From an uncultured Neomegalonema sp. (lineage in GTDB: Bacteria; Pseudomonadota; Alphaproteobacteria; Rhodobacterales; Rhodobacteraceae), in contig CALGNW010000093.1 of the NCBI GenBank assembly GCA_937958345.1, positions 1-26,713 of the forward strand: a DNA stretch of 26,713 nt, in the 5' to 3' direction. Of this stretch, positions 8,549-15,883 are shown in pieces; position 1 is the stretch's first letter; every line of letters begins with the position of its first letter. The notes under the pieces were generated by a model that was not told the origin of the DNA, did not search any database, and saw only the letters and a list, made by a program, of their open reading frames with translations. A program made the translations under genes and the position numbers.

Positions 8549-9562
8549 CTAGGCAACAGATGCACCGTCAATCGCCTGTACGCTCTGGGGCGCGGGGACA
8601 GCGCCCGGGGACAGCGCCTGCCAAAACGCAACCGCGCGGGCCTTGTCGTTCAGCGCCGACCGGCGACCGACCCCGACCGCCAGTTTGAGCGACGCGGCGA
8701 GCGTTTTGTCATTCAGCGCAGTTTGCCACGCGGCCTCGTCATTCCCGACGCTCATCCCGCCGCCGCCGCGCATCTGCTCTGGCAGACCGTCAACGCTGGC
8801 GATCAGAACGGGCCTACCGGCGGCACGGGCCTCGAGGCAGCTCAGGCCATACGGCTCCCACCGCGACGGCATCAGGGCAATGTCGATGCTTTTATAGGCG
8901 GTTGCGGGGCTGTCGGTACGGCCATGGAACCGGATACAGGCATCTCCCCCTGCCAATTTTTCCAGCGCATCGCGCATCGGCCCATCGCCGAAAATCTCCA
9001 GCGTCGCATTCTCGGGCGGCGCATTGCGCCATGCCCTCACGACAATATCCAGACCCTTTTGCTCGTCCAGCCGCCCGACAAAACCGAACCGGCGAGGGCC
9101 GTCGAACGCCGGATCCTCCAGCGCCAGAAACGGTTCCAGATCCACCAGCGGCGGCGCAATCCGGCGCTTGCCGCTTGGCAGCAGTCCCGACTGTTCCATC
9201 CACTCGCCTTGTCCGGCGGACACACAAATCACGTCGTCGAACAAACCGTAGGCCGCCCGCAACAGCGCGCGGAACCGGCCCTGTTTCGTCACGCGATGGC
9301 GCTCGAATCCCTCGCAATAGCTGTGCTCGATGTGGATCAGCCGCGCCTTGGGATTGCACGCGCGCAAGGCAATCAGCATGGGCAGGCTGCGCCACGAAAT
9401 CGCAAGGTGCGAGACGATCAGCTTTGCACCATAAGACTTGGCACGCATCGTTCCGCGTTTGCAGAATTCGGTGCGGTCATCAGGGCGCAGCGTCGTCAGC
9501 TGTTGCAAAAAGCGCGTAACACCGCCCATGCGGCGGTCGTCGATCAGGTGAATGGCTTGCAT
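8549..9562 (-). CDS. Glycosyltransferase family 4
   Basis: This 337-residue cytoplasmic GT-B enzyme has the family 4 C-terminal donor-binding domain: FGFVGRLDEQKGLDIVVRAW, IFGDGPMRDALE, and PSRWEPYGLSCLEARAAGRP. The last carries the E-x7-E type motif that contacts the nucleotide sugar. The N-terminal acceptor domain is short, about 150 residues, starting MQAIHLIDDRRMGGVTRF. It is the last gene of the minus-strand EPS operon, 12 bases after a GT2 gene, and has an AAGGA Shine-Dalgarno. It presumably adds one sugar to the lipid-linked EPS repeat unit; donor and linkage are unknown. Confidence 0.9.
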   Translation of the reverse strand: MQAIHLIDDRRMGGVTRFLQQLTTLRPDDRTEFCKRGTMRAKSYGAKLIVSHLAISWRSLPMLIALRACNPKARLIHIEHSYCEGFERHRVTKQGRFRALLRAAYGLFDDVICVSAGQGEWMEQSGLLPSGKRRIAPPLVDLEPFLALEDPAFDGPRRFGFVGRLDEQKGLDIVVRAWRNAPPENATLEIFGDGPMRDALEKLAGGDACIRFHGRTDSPATAYKSIDIALMPSRWEPYGLSCLEARAAGRPVLIASVDGLPEQMRGGGGMSVGNDEAAWQTALNDKTLAASLKLAVGVGRRSALNDKARAVAFWQALSPGAVPAPQSVQAIDGASVA

Positions 9563-9574
9563 GATCTCTGGTCC

Positions 9575-10567
9575 TTATCGGGTGACGACGGCGCGGCGCA
9601 GGCCGAGCAAAAACGTTTCAGCGCGCACATAAACCGGCGACCCCAACCAGCGCAGCACACTTGCCGCGCCGATGGTGGTGATGGTCTTTGCCGGCTGATC
9701 CAACAGAATACGCGGGCTGGTGCTGACGGCTTCGCGCACAAGACTCCACGCCAGACCGGGCTGGCGCAGGCTGATGGCGCGGCGGGCGAGGTAACGCAGT
9801 TGGCAGGCCCGCGCGATTGCGCCGTTCGCCTTTGCAAATTCGGGGGCATAGCCTTCGATTTTCGAAAACATCTGCATCCAGGTTTGCAACTGCCGCGCGA
9901 CATTGGCCGACAGACCGTTGGGGTTGATCCGGTATCCGGTCAGCCTCTCGTCCAGTCCCTCGATCTTCCAGTCACTCAACAGCGCAATCCGCATCCAGCA
10001 TTCAATGTCGGTGCTCTGGCGCAATTCTTCGTCGAACCAGCAGATGTGACCGTCGCGCGGGTGCTTGTGCGCAATCGAATCCAGCGCCGCGCGGCGCATC
10101 AGCGGGGTTGACCCGTTGCCCACCGGATTATGACAGATCAGATCACGGGCCGAGATATTCCGGGTTTTGGGCCGCTGGGATAGGCCAACCGATGCGCCCG
10201 CCATATCAATCATCCAGCTTGCCGAGAACGACAGGCCCAGCGCCGGATCGGATTGCAGATGGATGACGTGTTTTGCCAGCTTTTCGGGCGCCCAGATATC
10301 ATCGGCGTCGAGCAGGCCGATCATCGTGCTCCGGGCTTCGCGGATGCCGGTATTGCGCGCGGCGTTCAATCCGCCGTTCTCTTGTTGCACCACTCTCAGG
10401 CGGTGATCGTCATAGCTTTGCGCGATGGCCGCCGATCCGTCCGTTGATCCGTCATCAACGATGATCACTTCGAAATCGGGATGGGTTTGGGCCAGCGCCG
10501 AATCGATGGCGGCGCGCAGGGTGTCTTCACCGTTGAAAACCGGAATGACGATGGATGCGAATTTCAT
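9575..10567 (-). CDS. Glycosyltransferase family 2 (EPS)
   Basis: This 330-residue GT-A enzyme begins MKFASIVIPVFNGEDTLRAAI and carries VDDGSTDGS (38-46), the ENGGLNAARNTGI segment and the metal-binding motif LDADD (86-90). The reading frame stays open far upstream, but the ATG at 10567 has an AAGGAAG Shine-Dalgarno and the family N-terminus. The upstream extension lies over the neighbouring gene in another frame and is rejected. The C-terminal 70 residues (RYLARRAISLRQPGLAWSLV) resemble the tail of the adjacent GT2, suggesting a duplication. It probably transfers one sugar of the EPS repeat. Confidence 0.93.
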   Translation of the reverse strand: MKFASIVIPVFNGEDTLRAAIDSALAQTHPDFEVIIVDDGSTDGSAAIAQSYDDHRLRVVQQENGGLNAARNTGIREARSTMIGLLDADDIWAPEKLAKHVIHLQSDPALGLSFSASWMIDMAGASVGLSQRPKTRNISARDLICHNPVGNGSTPLMRRAALDSIAHKHPRDGHICWFDEELRQSTDIECWMRIALLSDWKIEGLDERLTGYRINPNGLSANVARQLQTWMQMFSKIEGYAPEFAKANGAIARACQLRYLARRAISLRQPGLAWSLVREAVSTSPRILLDQPAKTITTIGAASVLRWLGSPVYVRAETFLLGLRRAVVTR

Positions 10568-10581
10568 GGATATCTTCCTTA

Positions 10582-11517
10582 TCAACGATGCGCGAGGGCG
10601 GTTTTGACGCTGCCGGGTGTTACCAGACCGGCAAGCGCCGCGCCGAGGGTCAGAACACCCCGGCGGCGTTCGGCAAAAAAGCCGCGCGGTGATTTGATGG
10701 CTCCGCGCAGGGCATAGGCGGCGGCGGTTTTCGGGGCCATCCCGAGGCGGAGCGCGCGCCGCGACAGATACCGCAGGTAGACGGCCTCGGCGGATTGCAG
10801 AGCGGAATCGTCCGGTGCCGCACCCAGCTTTTCGGCAGTGCGCACACTCTCGCGCCAACCGTCGTGCATTTTTCCGATGTCCGAGGACAGACCTCCAACC
10901 GACGTGCGATAGTGCAGCAGCATCGAATCCAGACCCGAAATCTGAACACCCAGCGCAGCCGCCCGAACCAGCCATTCTCGGTCTTCACCGTGGGTCATGT
11001 CCTCACGGAACGCGCCGATACGCTCGATGGCGTCGCGCCGAACAATAACATTCGACATTGTTCCGACGCGGTTTTCGCCCAGCAGATCGGTCACGCTCAG
11101 GGGCGCGCGCGGCACGGTAGACTCGGTGTTGTTATCGCCGGGGGTTTCGGTGAAAAACGCAAAGCGCGAATAGATAAGCCCGGCCTCTTCGCAATCCTTG
11201 AACTTCCATAACATCATCGACAACCGATCCGGCGCCCAGATGTCATCCGCATCCAGAAAGGCGATGAACGCGCTGTCGGCGATTTTTATGCCCGCGTTGC
11301 GCGCGGCGGATACACCGCGTTCGGGGCCGCCGATAACGCGAATTCGGCTTTCGGTGCGCGCTGCGGCGGCCAGCAGTTCCGCTGTTTCGTCCGTCGAACC
11401 GTCATCAACGGCAATCAACGTCCAGTTCTTGCAGGTCTGGGCGCGCAGACTGCGCAGGGTGCTCGCCAGCGTCGCGGCGGCGTTGCGGCAGGGCATGATA
11501 ACGGTGACAGCGTTCAT
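10582..11517 (-). CDS. Glycosyltransferase family 2 (EPS)
   Basis: This 311-residue GT-A enzyme begins MNAVTVIMPCRNAAATLASTL and carries VDDGSTDETAELL, the ERGVSAARNAGI segment and LDADDIWAPDRL, where LDADD is the metal and nucleotide-sugar motif (88-92). I choose the ATG at 11517 (AAGGA seven bases upstream) over a TTG 15 bases earlier that overlaps the Shine-Dalgarno. It lies between the flippase (11-base gap) and the second GT2 (14-base gap) in one minus-strand operon. Its overall layout, including the RYLSRRALRL tail, matches the second GT2, so the pair are likely paralogues with different acceptors. Confidence 0.93.
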   Translation of the reverse strand: MNAVTVIMPCRNAAATLASTLRSLRAQTCKNWTLIAVDDGSTDETAELLAAAARTESRIRVIGGPERGVSAARNAGIKIADSAFIAFLDADDIWAPDRLSMMLWKFKDCEEAGLIYSRFAFFTETPGDNNTESTVPRAPLSVTDLLGENRVGTMSNVIVRRDAIERIGAFREDMTHGEDREWLVRAAALGVQISGLDSMLLHYRTSVGGLSSDIGKMHDGWRESVRTAEKLGAAPDDSALQSAEAVYLRYLSRRALRLGMAPKTAAAYALRGAIKSPRGFFAERRRGVLTLGAALAGLVTPGSVKTALAHR

Positions 11518-11528
11518 GGCGGTGTCCT

Positions 11529-12755
11529 TCAACGGGTGGTTCTAAGGATTAAAAAGGCGGCACCGGCCTGCGTCAGGACGGCGGCAATAAGATAGGTGAC
11601 GGCAGTGGCCTGCAGTCCGAACGGCGCGGCAACAGCCAGCGAAGCGGTCAGGATCACGGTCGCGGTGAGGCTGGTACGAAACTCCTGCCCCGCTCGGTTT
11701 TCCGCGCGCAGCCATTGCGCGGTCGCGGCCCACAAAATCGCCGGGATCGCTGCAAGGCACAGCACCGAAACAAGGCCCGTCATCGCGGCCCAGTCGTCCC
11801 CGAAGATGATCGGGACATAGACCGGCGCGAACAATGCCTGCGCCAGAACGATGGGCGACAGGACGAGCATCGCGGTCTTAAGTGCCGCGTTCAGGCTCTC
11901 CCGTCGTGCCTCGCCCGTCGCCGCGCAGAGACGGGGAAACAGTGCCAGCCCCAGCGCATTCGCAAAAGACGTCGCCAGTCCCAGTCCCGCATTCACAGCG
12001 AAGAACCAGATGCCGAGCGCCTCCATTCCAAGGATACCGCCGATAATCAGTTTATCGGCTTGCAGTCTCAATGTCCGCGTCACCTCCACGCCCAGCACCG
12101 CCCCGCCAAAGCTCACAAACGGGGCCAGCGGTGCGCGTCCGGCGGCGGCATTGGCCGACCACGGCGCAATCCGGCGCATTGCAATGGCCCAAAGCGGCGC
12201 CGTCAGCAGACGGGGCAGGATCAATGCCGCCGGTGTCGCCCAGATCAGCAACAGGACAACAGACAGACACGCGGACAGAATGATCTGCGCGCCGGCGGCG
12301 GCGGCAACCGCGCGGCTTTTCCCCTCACGCATTGCCAGAAAGCAGGAAACAAGGCCCGGCGGCATAAAGATAAACTGGCCCGAGAACACAGCCAGCAACA
12401 GGGCCGCCTCTGTGTGTCCGCCGATAAAATGCAGACCGGCGGCAAGGGTGCATCCCAGCCCGAACAGCATCGCGCACCAAATCCGAAACAGGCGCGCGGC
12501 AGTATTGCAGGTCGCAGCCAGATCAGCGGCAGGGGCCGCAATGATCTTCTGGCCGACGCCGTTCTCGGCCAGCGCCTTGAGGATTTCACCGACGGCAAGC
12601 ACCATCGCGACCAACCCCAACTGCGCAGGTGTCAGGACACGCGCCGCAATGACAATCGCGCCCAGCCGCGCAACTTTCGCAGCCGCTTCCGAAGCGACCC
12701 AAACGGAGAGCGTCGCCATGAGCGGGGGCTGAGAAGCGGTGAGGGTGGCTGACAC
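11529..12755 (-). CDS. Polysaccharide flippase (Wzx/MOP superfamily)
   Basis: This 408-residue inner-membrane protein is almost entirely hydrophobic, with about 12 candidate membrane segments. Its N-terminal stretch VARLGAIVIAARVLTPAQLG LVAMV is typical of polysaccharide transporters of the MOP superfamily, as is the conserved central AD KLIIGGILGMEALGIW. It is expected to flip the undecaprenyl-linked EPS repeat to the periplasm. I choose the GTG at 12755 because GGAG lies nine bases upstream. The ATG at 12719 has no Shine-Dalgarno, and the longer frame to 12875 runs into the intergenic control region. It is the first gene of the minus-strand operon with three glycosyltransferases. Confidence 0.88.
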   Translation of the reverse strand: MSATLTASQPPLMATLSVWVASEAAAKVARLGAIVIAARVLTPAQLGLVAMVLAVGEILKALAENGVGQKIIAAPAADLAATCNTAARLFRIWCAMLFGLGCTLAAGLHFIGGHTEAALLLAVFSGQFIFMPPGLVSCFLAMREGKSRAVAAAAGAQIILSACLSVVLLLIWATPAALILPRLLTAPLWAIAMRRIAPWSANAAAGRAPLAPFVSFGGAVLGVEVTRTLRLQADKLIIGGILGMEALGIWFFAVNAGLGLATSFANALGLALFPRLCAATGEARRESLNAALKTAMLVLSPIVLAQALFAPVYVPIIFGDDWAAMTGLVSVLCLAAIPAILWAATAQWLRAENRAGQEFRTSLTATVILTASLAVAAPFGLQATAVTYLIAAVLTQAGAAFLILRTTR

Positions 12756-12916
12756 GGTGCAGATCTCCGAATGCGAATTCGATCTGACAGTCTCAAGAGC
12801 CGCGCCAGCGGGCGGTGCGGTTTGCGAAAAATCTCTATTCGATTGAAAAAAATGAAGTTTTCCGTTTGACCGCATTACGGCCTGTCAAAGCCCGCGAATC
12901 GCGAAAGGCGAATTCA

Positions 12917-12961
12917 TCGCAATCTGCAAAGCGATTCGGCCCCCCCGATTGCAGTTTGCAA
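12917..12961. promoter_or_regulatory. Pair of LuxO-type operator sites, EPS divergent region
   Basis: Two 13-bp sites fit TTGCR-N3-TGCRA. One is TTGCAGATTGCGA on the minus strand at 12917-12929. The other is TTGCAGTTTGCAA on the plus strand at 12949-12961, a perfect dyad. Their centres are 32 bp apart, about three helical turns. Relative to the weak sigma-54 candidate at 13048 they would lie about 115-155 bp upstream of transcription start, a normal distance for an enhancer-binding protein. They may also act on the divergent flippase operon. Confidence 0.7.
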
Positions 12962-13047
12962 TTTGACCGCGATTTATTGGACATTGAACGATTTTGGATG
13001 AAGAAATTACAATTATAAAACAGTTGCTTACAATCAAATTTGAGGGT

Positions 13048-13063
13048 TGGCGCGTATCTCGCC
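13048..13063 (+). promoter_or_regulatory. Candidate sigma-54 promoter (weak -12) before GT26-PGT gene
   Basis: The sequence TGGCGC-N5-TCGCC has the obligatory GG (13049-13050) and GC (13061-13062) separated by ten bases, and a near-consensus -24 element preceded by T. The -12 box is TCGC, not TTGC, so the site is weaker than the two others in this locus. Start would fall near 13074, giving a leader of about 26 bases that contains the GGAG of the gene starting at 13100. That geometry is close to the 20.8-kb promoter. Confidence 0.4.
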
Positions 13064-13099
13064 AAGGGAAGGGAAACCGCATCACACGGAGCCCGCATC

Positions 13100-14437
13100 A
13101 TGTCTCTCTCTTTTCCGACGATCCGCCTCTTCGATATGCCGATGATCAGCACGACCCGTCAGCGCGCCTGCCACGCCCTGCTTGATGGCGCGCGCCGCCG
13201 TGTTGCCTTTCTTAATGCCGACTGCATCAACAAGACGGCGTCGGACCGCTCGTACCGCCGGGCGCTCGGCCAGATGGATGCGCTGCTGCCGGATGGCTCG
13301 GGTCTGGCGCTGGCGGCGGCTCTGCAGGGTGTGCGCTTCGAAGAAAACCTGAACGGAACCGATCTATTCCCCGCGCTGTGCGACGAGGCCCGCCGTACCG
13401 GAAAGTCAATCTACTTTCTCGGCGGCAAGGAGGGTGTGGCTGAACAGGCCGCAAGCAACGCGGTGCTTTCCTTTCCGGGTCTGAGGGTCGCAGGCGCGGC
13501 GCATGGCTATTTCGGCCAGACTGACGAGGCCGCCGTTATCCGCCATATCAATGACAGCGGTGCGGACATCCTGCTGGTAGCCCTTGGCGCTCCGGCACAG
13601 GAGGCGTTCATTGCCCGCCATTCTGACGCGCTCTCTCCCTCGCTGGCAATGGGGGTCGGCGGATTGTTTGATTTCGTCGCGGGCCGCATCCCGCGCGCGC
13701 CAAAGCCGATCCGGTCAATCGGTATGGAATGGGCATGGCGTCTTGCGTGCGAGCCGCGCCGCATGGCCCGCCGCTATCTGCTCGGCAATCCGCTCTTTGT
13801 TGCCCGCGCAATAGCGGATGCCGCGAAAAAGGCGTCGGTTTATCGCGTGACCAAGCGGATCACCGACACCGCACTCTCCGGCATTGCCCTCGTCGCCCTC
13901 GCGCCGGTCTTTTCGCTGATTGCCGCTGCAATCCTGTGCGAAAGCCGGGGCGGCGCCTTTTTTGTGCAGACCCGTGTCGGAGATCGGGGCCGCCCCTTCC
14001 GCATGGTTAAATTCCGCACGATGCATGCCGATGCCGAACAGCGCCTCGCAGAAGTCTCCGCGCGCAGCGAACGGGACGGCGTTGGCTTTAAAATGGCCGA
14101 CGATCCGCGCATCACCCGCGTCGGAAAATGGCTGCGCCGTACATCGCTTGATGAGTTGCCGCAACTTTTCAACGTCCTGAAGGGTGAAATGGCGCTGGTC
14201 GGTCCGCGCCCCGCATTGCCGCGCGAAGTCGAACAATATCATGCCTCGGAAAAGGCCCGCCTGAACGGCGCGCCGGGCATCACGTGCCTTTGGCAGATTG
14301 CCGGGCGGGCTGATCTGGGCTTCGACAAACAAGTCGAACTGGACGTCGCCTATCTGAACGCCCGGTCGACCCTGCTCGACCTGCTCATCATCGCTCTCAC
14401 GCCCATCGCAATGATTACGCGCCGCGGCGCATACTGA
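13100..14437 (+). CDS. Fused WecG/TagA/CpsF (GT26) glycosyltransferase and monotopic phosphoglycosyl transferase
   Basis: This 445-residue two-domain enzyme carries both domains on one chain. Residues about 5-235 are a GT26/WecG-TagA domain: LLPDGSGLA with Asp65 at the usual catalytic position, GAPAQEAF, GVGGLFDFVAGRIPRAP and GMEWAWRL..EPRR..RRY. Residues about 245-445 are a bacterial sugar transferase (initiating phosphoglycosyl transferase). They include a hydrophobic re-entrant helix (259-280), VKFRTM, the catalytic Asp-Glu pair D351-E352 in SLDELPQLFNVLKGEM, VGPRPALP and GITCLWQIAGRADL. The second domain should load a sugar phosphate onto undecaprenyl phosphate, and the first should add the next sugar. 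The ATG at 13100 has GGAG eight bases upstream; the frame opens 60 bases earlier without a site. galU follows 14 bases later. Confidence 0.92.
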   Translation: MSLSFPTIRLFDMPMISTTRQRACHALLDGARRRVAFLNADCINKTASDRSYRRALGQMDALLPDGSGLALAAALQGVRFEENLNGTDLFPALCDEARRTGKSIYFLGGKEGVAEQAASNAVLSFPGLRVAGAAHGYFGQTDEAAVIRHINDSGADILLVALGAPAQEAFIARHSDALSPSLAMGVGGLFDFVAGRIPRAPKPIRSIGMEWAWRLACEPRRMARRYLLGNPLFVARAIADAAKKASVYRVTKRITDTALSGIALVALAPVFSLIAAAILCESRGGAFFVQTRVGDRGRPFRMVKFRTMHADAEQRLAEVSARSERDGVGFKMADDPRITRVGKWLRRTSLDELPQLFNVLKGEMALVGPRPALPREVEQYHASEKARLNGAPGITCLWQIAGRADLGFDKQVELDVAYLNARSTLLDLLIIALTPIAMITRRGAY

Positions 14438-14451
14438 ATAGGATTGTACCA

Positions 14452-15255
14452 ATGACCATTGAAACCGTCGTCTTCCCCGTTGCCGGTAAGGGAACCCGCT
14501 TTCGTCCGGCCACGCTCGGCACGCCGAAAGAGCTGTTGCCTGTGATCGACACGCCGCTGCTGCAATTTTCCATCGACGAGGCGCTTGAGGCCGGTGCAAA
14601 ACACCTCATCTTCGTAACCAGCCCCGACAAGCCCGGCATCTCGCACTATCTGGAAGCGACCGGCGTCGCCGGGAAATGCGAGGTCACGGTGCTGATGCAA
14701 ACCGAACAGCTCGGCCTCGGCCATGCGGTTAACTGCGCCCGCGACAGTGTCGGTAACCGGCGCTTCGGCGTTATCCTGCCGGATGACCTGATCGTTGCAC
14801 CGCAGGGCTGCCTCGCTCAGATGGCGGCGCTGGAGCATGACGGCCACAGCTTTGCGGCCATTCAAGAGGTCTCGCGCGAGGACACCGGCCGCTATGGCAT
14901 CATGGATGTGTCCGAGCAGGTGGGAAACATTCACCACGCATTGAGCATCGTCGAAAAGCCTGCGCCGGAAGAGGCTCCGTCATGCCTCGGCGTCGTTGGC
15001 CGTTACATTCTCGAACCGGCTGTATTTGACCATCTGGCCGAAAACCGTCGCGGCAGCGGCGGAGAGATTCAGCTGACGGATGCGCTGGAGAAGATGATCG
15101 GCGCAAAGGGTCTGGCCGGTTATGCGTTCAGTGGCAGGCGCTTTGACTGCGGCACACCCGAGGGAATGCTCGAGGCGACGCTCGCCTACGCGCGCCAAAA
15201 ACCGTCTTTGCGCGCTGTTTTGAACGAGCAAACGGATATGGCTAATGCGGCGTGA
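14452..15255 (+). CDS. galU: UTP-glucose-1-phosphate uridylyltransferase (GalU-type)
   Basis: This 267-residue nucleotidyltransferase makes UDP-glucose from UTP and glucose 1-phosphate, supplying the EPS glycosyltransferases. It shows VVFPVAGKGTRFRPAT (6-21), PKELLPVIDTPLLQF (25-39), GLGHAV (88-93), LPDDLI (109-114), VEKP with the substrate Lys (167-170) and GGEIQLTDAL (203-212). It is somewhat shorter than typical GalU (about 290-300). The stretch after PAT reads LGTPKE, where most family members have a Lys and a small residue before PKE. Another NTP-sugar pyrophosphorylase activity is therefore possible but less likely. The ATG has an AGGA-type site and follows the fusion gene by 14 bases. 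Confidence 0.88.
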   Translation: MTIETVVFPVAGKGTRFRPATLGTPKELLPVIDTPLLQFSIDEALEAGAKHLIFVTSPDKPGISHYLEATGVAGKCEVTVLMQTEQLGLGHAVNCARDSVGNRRFGVILPDDLIVAPQGCLAQMAALEHDGHSFAAIQEVSREDTGRYGIMDVSEQVGNIHHALSIVEKPAPEEAPSCLGVVGRYILEPAVFDHLAENRRGSGGEIQLTDALEKMIGAKGLAGYAFSGRRFDCGTPEGMLEATLAYARQKPSLRAVLNEQTDMANAA

Positions 15256-15275
15256 AAGCATTGCGTTTTACTAAA

Positions 15276-15325
15276 GTTGCGCAAAGAAAATCGCATTCCG
15301 CAACCGTTTCTTTGCAAAGTGCAAC
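15276..15325. repeat. Interrupted inverted repeat in the galU / sensor-operon gap
   Basis: The left arm GTTGCGCAAAGAAA (15276-15289) is complementary to a right arm TTTCTTTGC...GCAAC (15307-15325), giving 14 paired bases with a five-base bulge. No T-run follows either arm, so I do not read it as an intrinsic terminator of galU. It overlaps the two operator sites listed separately and probably reflects regulator binding. Confidence 0.5.
15291..15324. promoter_or_regulatory. Pair of LuxO-type operator sites before the sensory operon
   Basis: TTGCGGAATGCGA lies on the minus strand at 15291-15303 and TTGCAAAGTGCAA (a perfect TTGCA-N3-TGCAA dyad) on the plus strand at 15312-15324. The centres are 21 bp apart, two helical turns. 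The minus-strand site extended by two bases matches 14 of 15 positions at 20724-20738. The second site ends only 11 bp before the -24 GG, close for an enhancer, so repression or direct modulation is also possible here. Confidence 0.7.
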
Positions 15326-15334
15326 GAAGATATA

Positions 15335-15350
15335 GGGCGTAAATATTGCT
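15335..15350 (+). promoter_or_regulatory. Sigma-54 promoter candidate for the sensory operon
   Basis: The sequence GGGCGT-N5-TTGCT has GG at 15336-15337 and GC at 15348-15349 with the strict ten-base spacing, a consensus TTGC -12 core and the expected A/T after it. Start is expected near 15361, 46 bases before the ATG at 15407. It would drive the 15407-20720 operon, including the sigma-54 activator itself. Confidence 0.6.
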
Positions 15351-15406
15351 GATGGTTCGTTGGCCCCGTCGTCTGAACGGGGCGGACAGACAAAGGAACT
15401 GTTACC

Positions 15407-15883
15407 ATGAAACGCGCTCCTGTTGCTCTGATGCTCACGCTCTCGTTTCTCGCTCCCGCAATCCCTGCGGCGGCGGAAACGGTGTTAACCATCCGGGCGG
15501 GTGAAAATGCGATCGCATTGTCACGCGAAGAATTCGCCGCGATTAAAACCGTCAATTACAGCACGACAACCGATTGGACCGACGGAAAGACCCGCTTCAG
15601 CGGACCGTTGATCCGTCAGGTGCTGGAAACTGCCGGGGTTGACGCCGCCTCAGTGGAAACCATCCATGCAACGGCGGCGAATGACTACACCGTTGAAATT
15701 CCGGCAGCGGACATCGCAAAATACGATGTCATTCTCGCAACGGAAATGGACGGAAAGCGGCTGACATTGCGCGACAAGGGGCCGCTCTGGGTGGTCTACC
15801 CCCGGGATGATCATGCCGAATTAAACGATCCGGAAGTGAATTCCCGCTGGATCTGGCAGCTTGTCGAATTGAAAGTCGAATGA
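15407..15883 (+). CDS. Periplasmic protein with oxidoreductase-molybdopterin-like fold, cysteine-free
   Basis: This 158-residue protein has a clear Sec signal peptide (residues 1-23, cleavage expected at PAAA/ET). The mature part resembles the small stand-alone 'oxidoreductase molybdopterin-binding' (sulfite-oxidase-like) proteins: FSGPLIRQVLETAGVD, an ATAANDYTVEIP strand, and the ending KGPLWVVYPRDDH followed by VNSRWIWQLVELKV. It contains no cysteine at all, so the Cys ligand of molybdenum in true sulfite-oxidase family enzymes is absent. Catalysis is doubtful and a ligand-sensing role is more plausible. It overlaps the following membrane sensor gene (ATGA), which suggests that the two proteins work together across the periplasm. 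Confidence 0.8.
   Translation: MKRAPVALMLTLSFLAPAIPAAAETVLTIRAGENAIALSREEFAAIKTVNYSTTTDWTDGKTRFSGPLIRQVLETAGVDAASVETIHATAANDYTVEIPAADIAKYDVILATEMDGKRLTLRDKGPLWVVYPRDDHAELNDPEVNSRWIWQLVELKVE

Larger units (their letters stand above)
12756..13099. promoter_or_regulatory. Divergent EPS control region (flippase operon / GT26-PGT operon)
   Basis: This 344-base gap contains no gene I can support. It holds two LuxO-type dyads (12917-12929, 12949-12961), a C-run at 12940-12946, and an AT-rich stretch at about 12971-13040. On the minus strand a TATAAT hexamer lies at 13012-13017, without a good -35. On the plus strand TTGAAC (12984-12989) and TTACAA (13007-13012) are spaced 17 bases apart as a possible sigma-70 promoter. 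A candidate sigma-54 element lies at 13048-13063. A decamer TGCGAATTCG at 12772-12781 recurs at 20766-20775. Confidence 0.6.

Noticed and set aside
6117..10111. Long plus-strand open frames opposite hyuA and opposite the GT4/GT2 genes (over 430 codons each)
   Set aside because: They are antisense shadows of high-GC coding genes, with Arg/His/Gln-rich products lacking any recognisable domain.
10568..10975. N-terminal extension of the 9575 GT2 frame
   Set aside because: It covers the neighbouring GT2 in another frame. The ATG at 10567 has a good Shine-Dalgarno and the family N-terminus.
12906..12921. AGGCGA-N5-TCGCA with correct GG-N10-GC spacing on the plus strand
   Set aside because: Both boxes deviate from consensus, it overlaps operator 12917-12929, and it would give a leader of about 170 bases. 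It could only make sense for an untested small RNA.
12938..12953. GG...TTGCA resembling a sigma-54 promoter
   Set aside because: Eleven bases separate GG (12938-12939) from GC (12951-12952); the spacing is normally a strict ten. The TTGCA belongs to the operator site at 12949.
15276..15325. Intrinsic terminator after galU
   Set aside because: The stem is interrupted and no T-run follows in either direction; the arms coincide with the operator sites.
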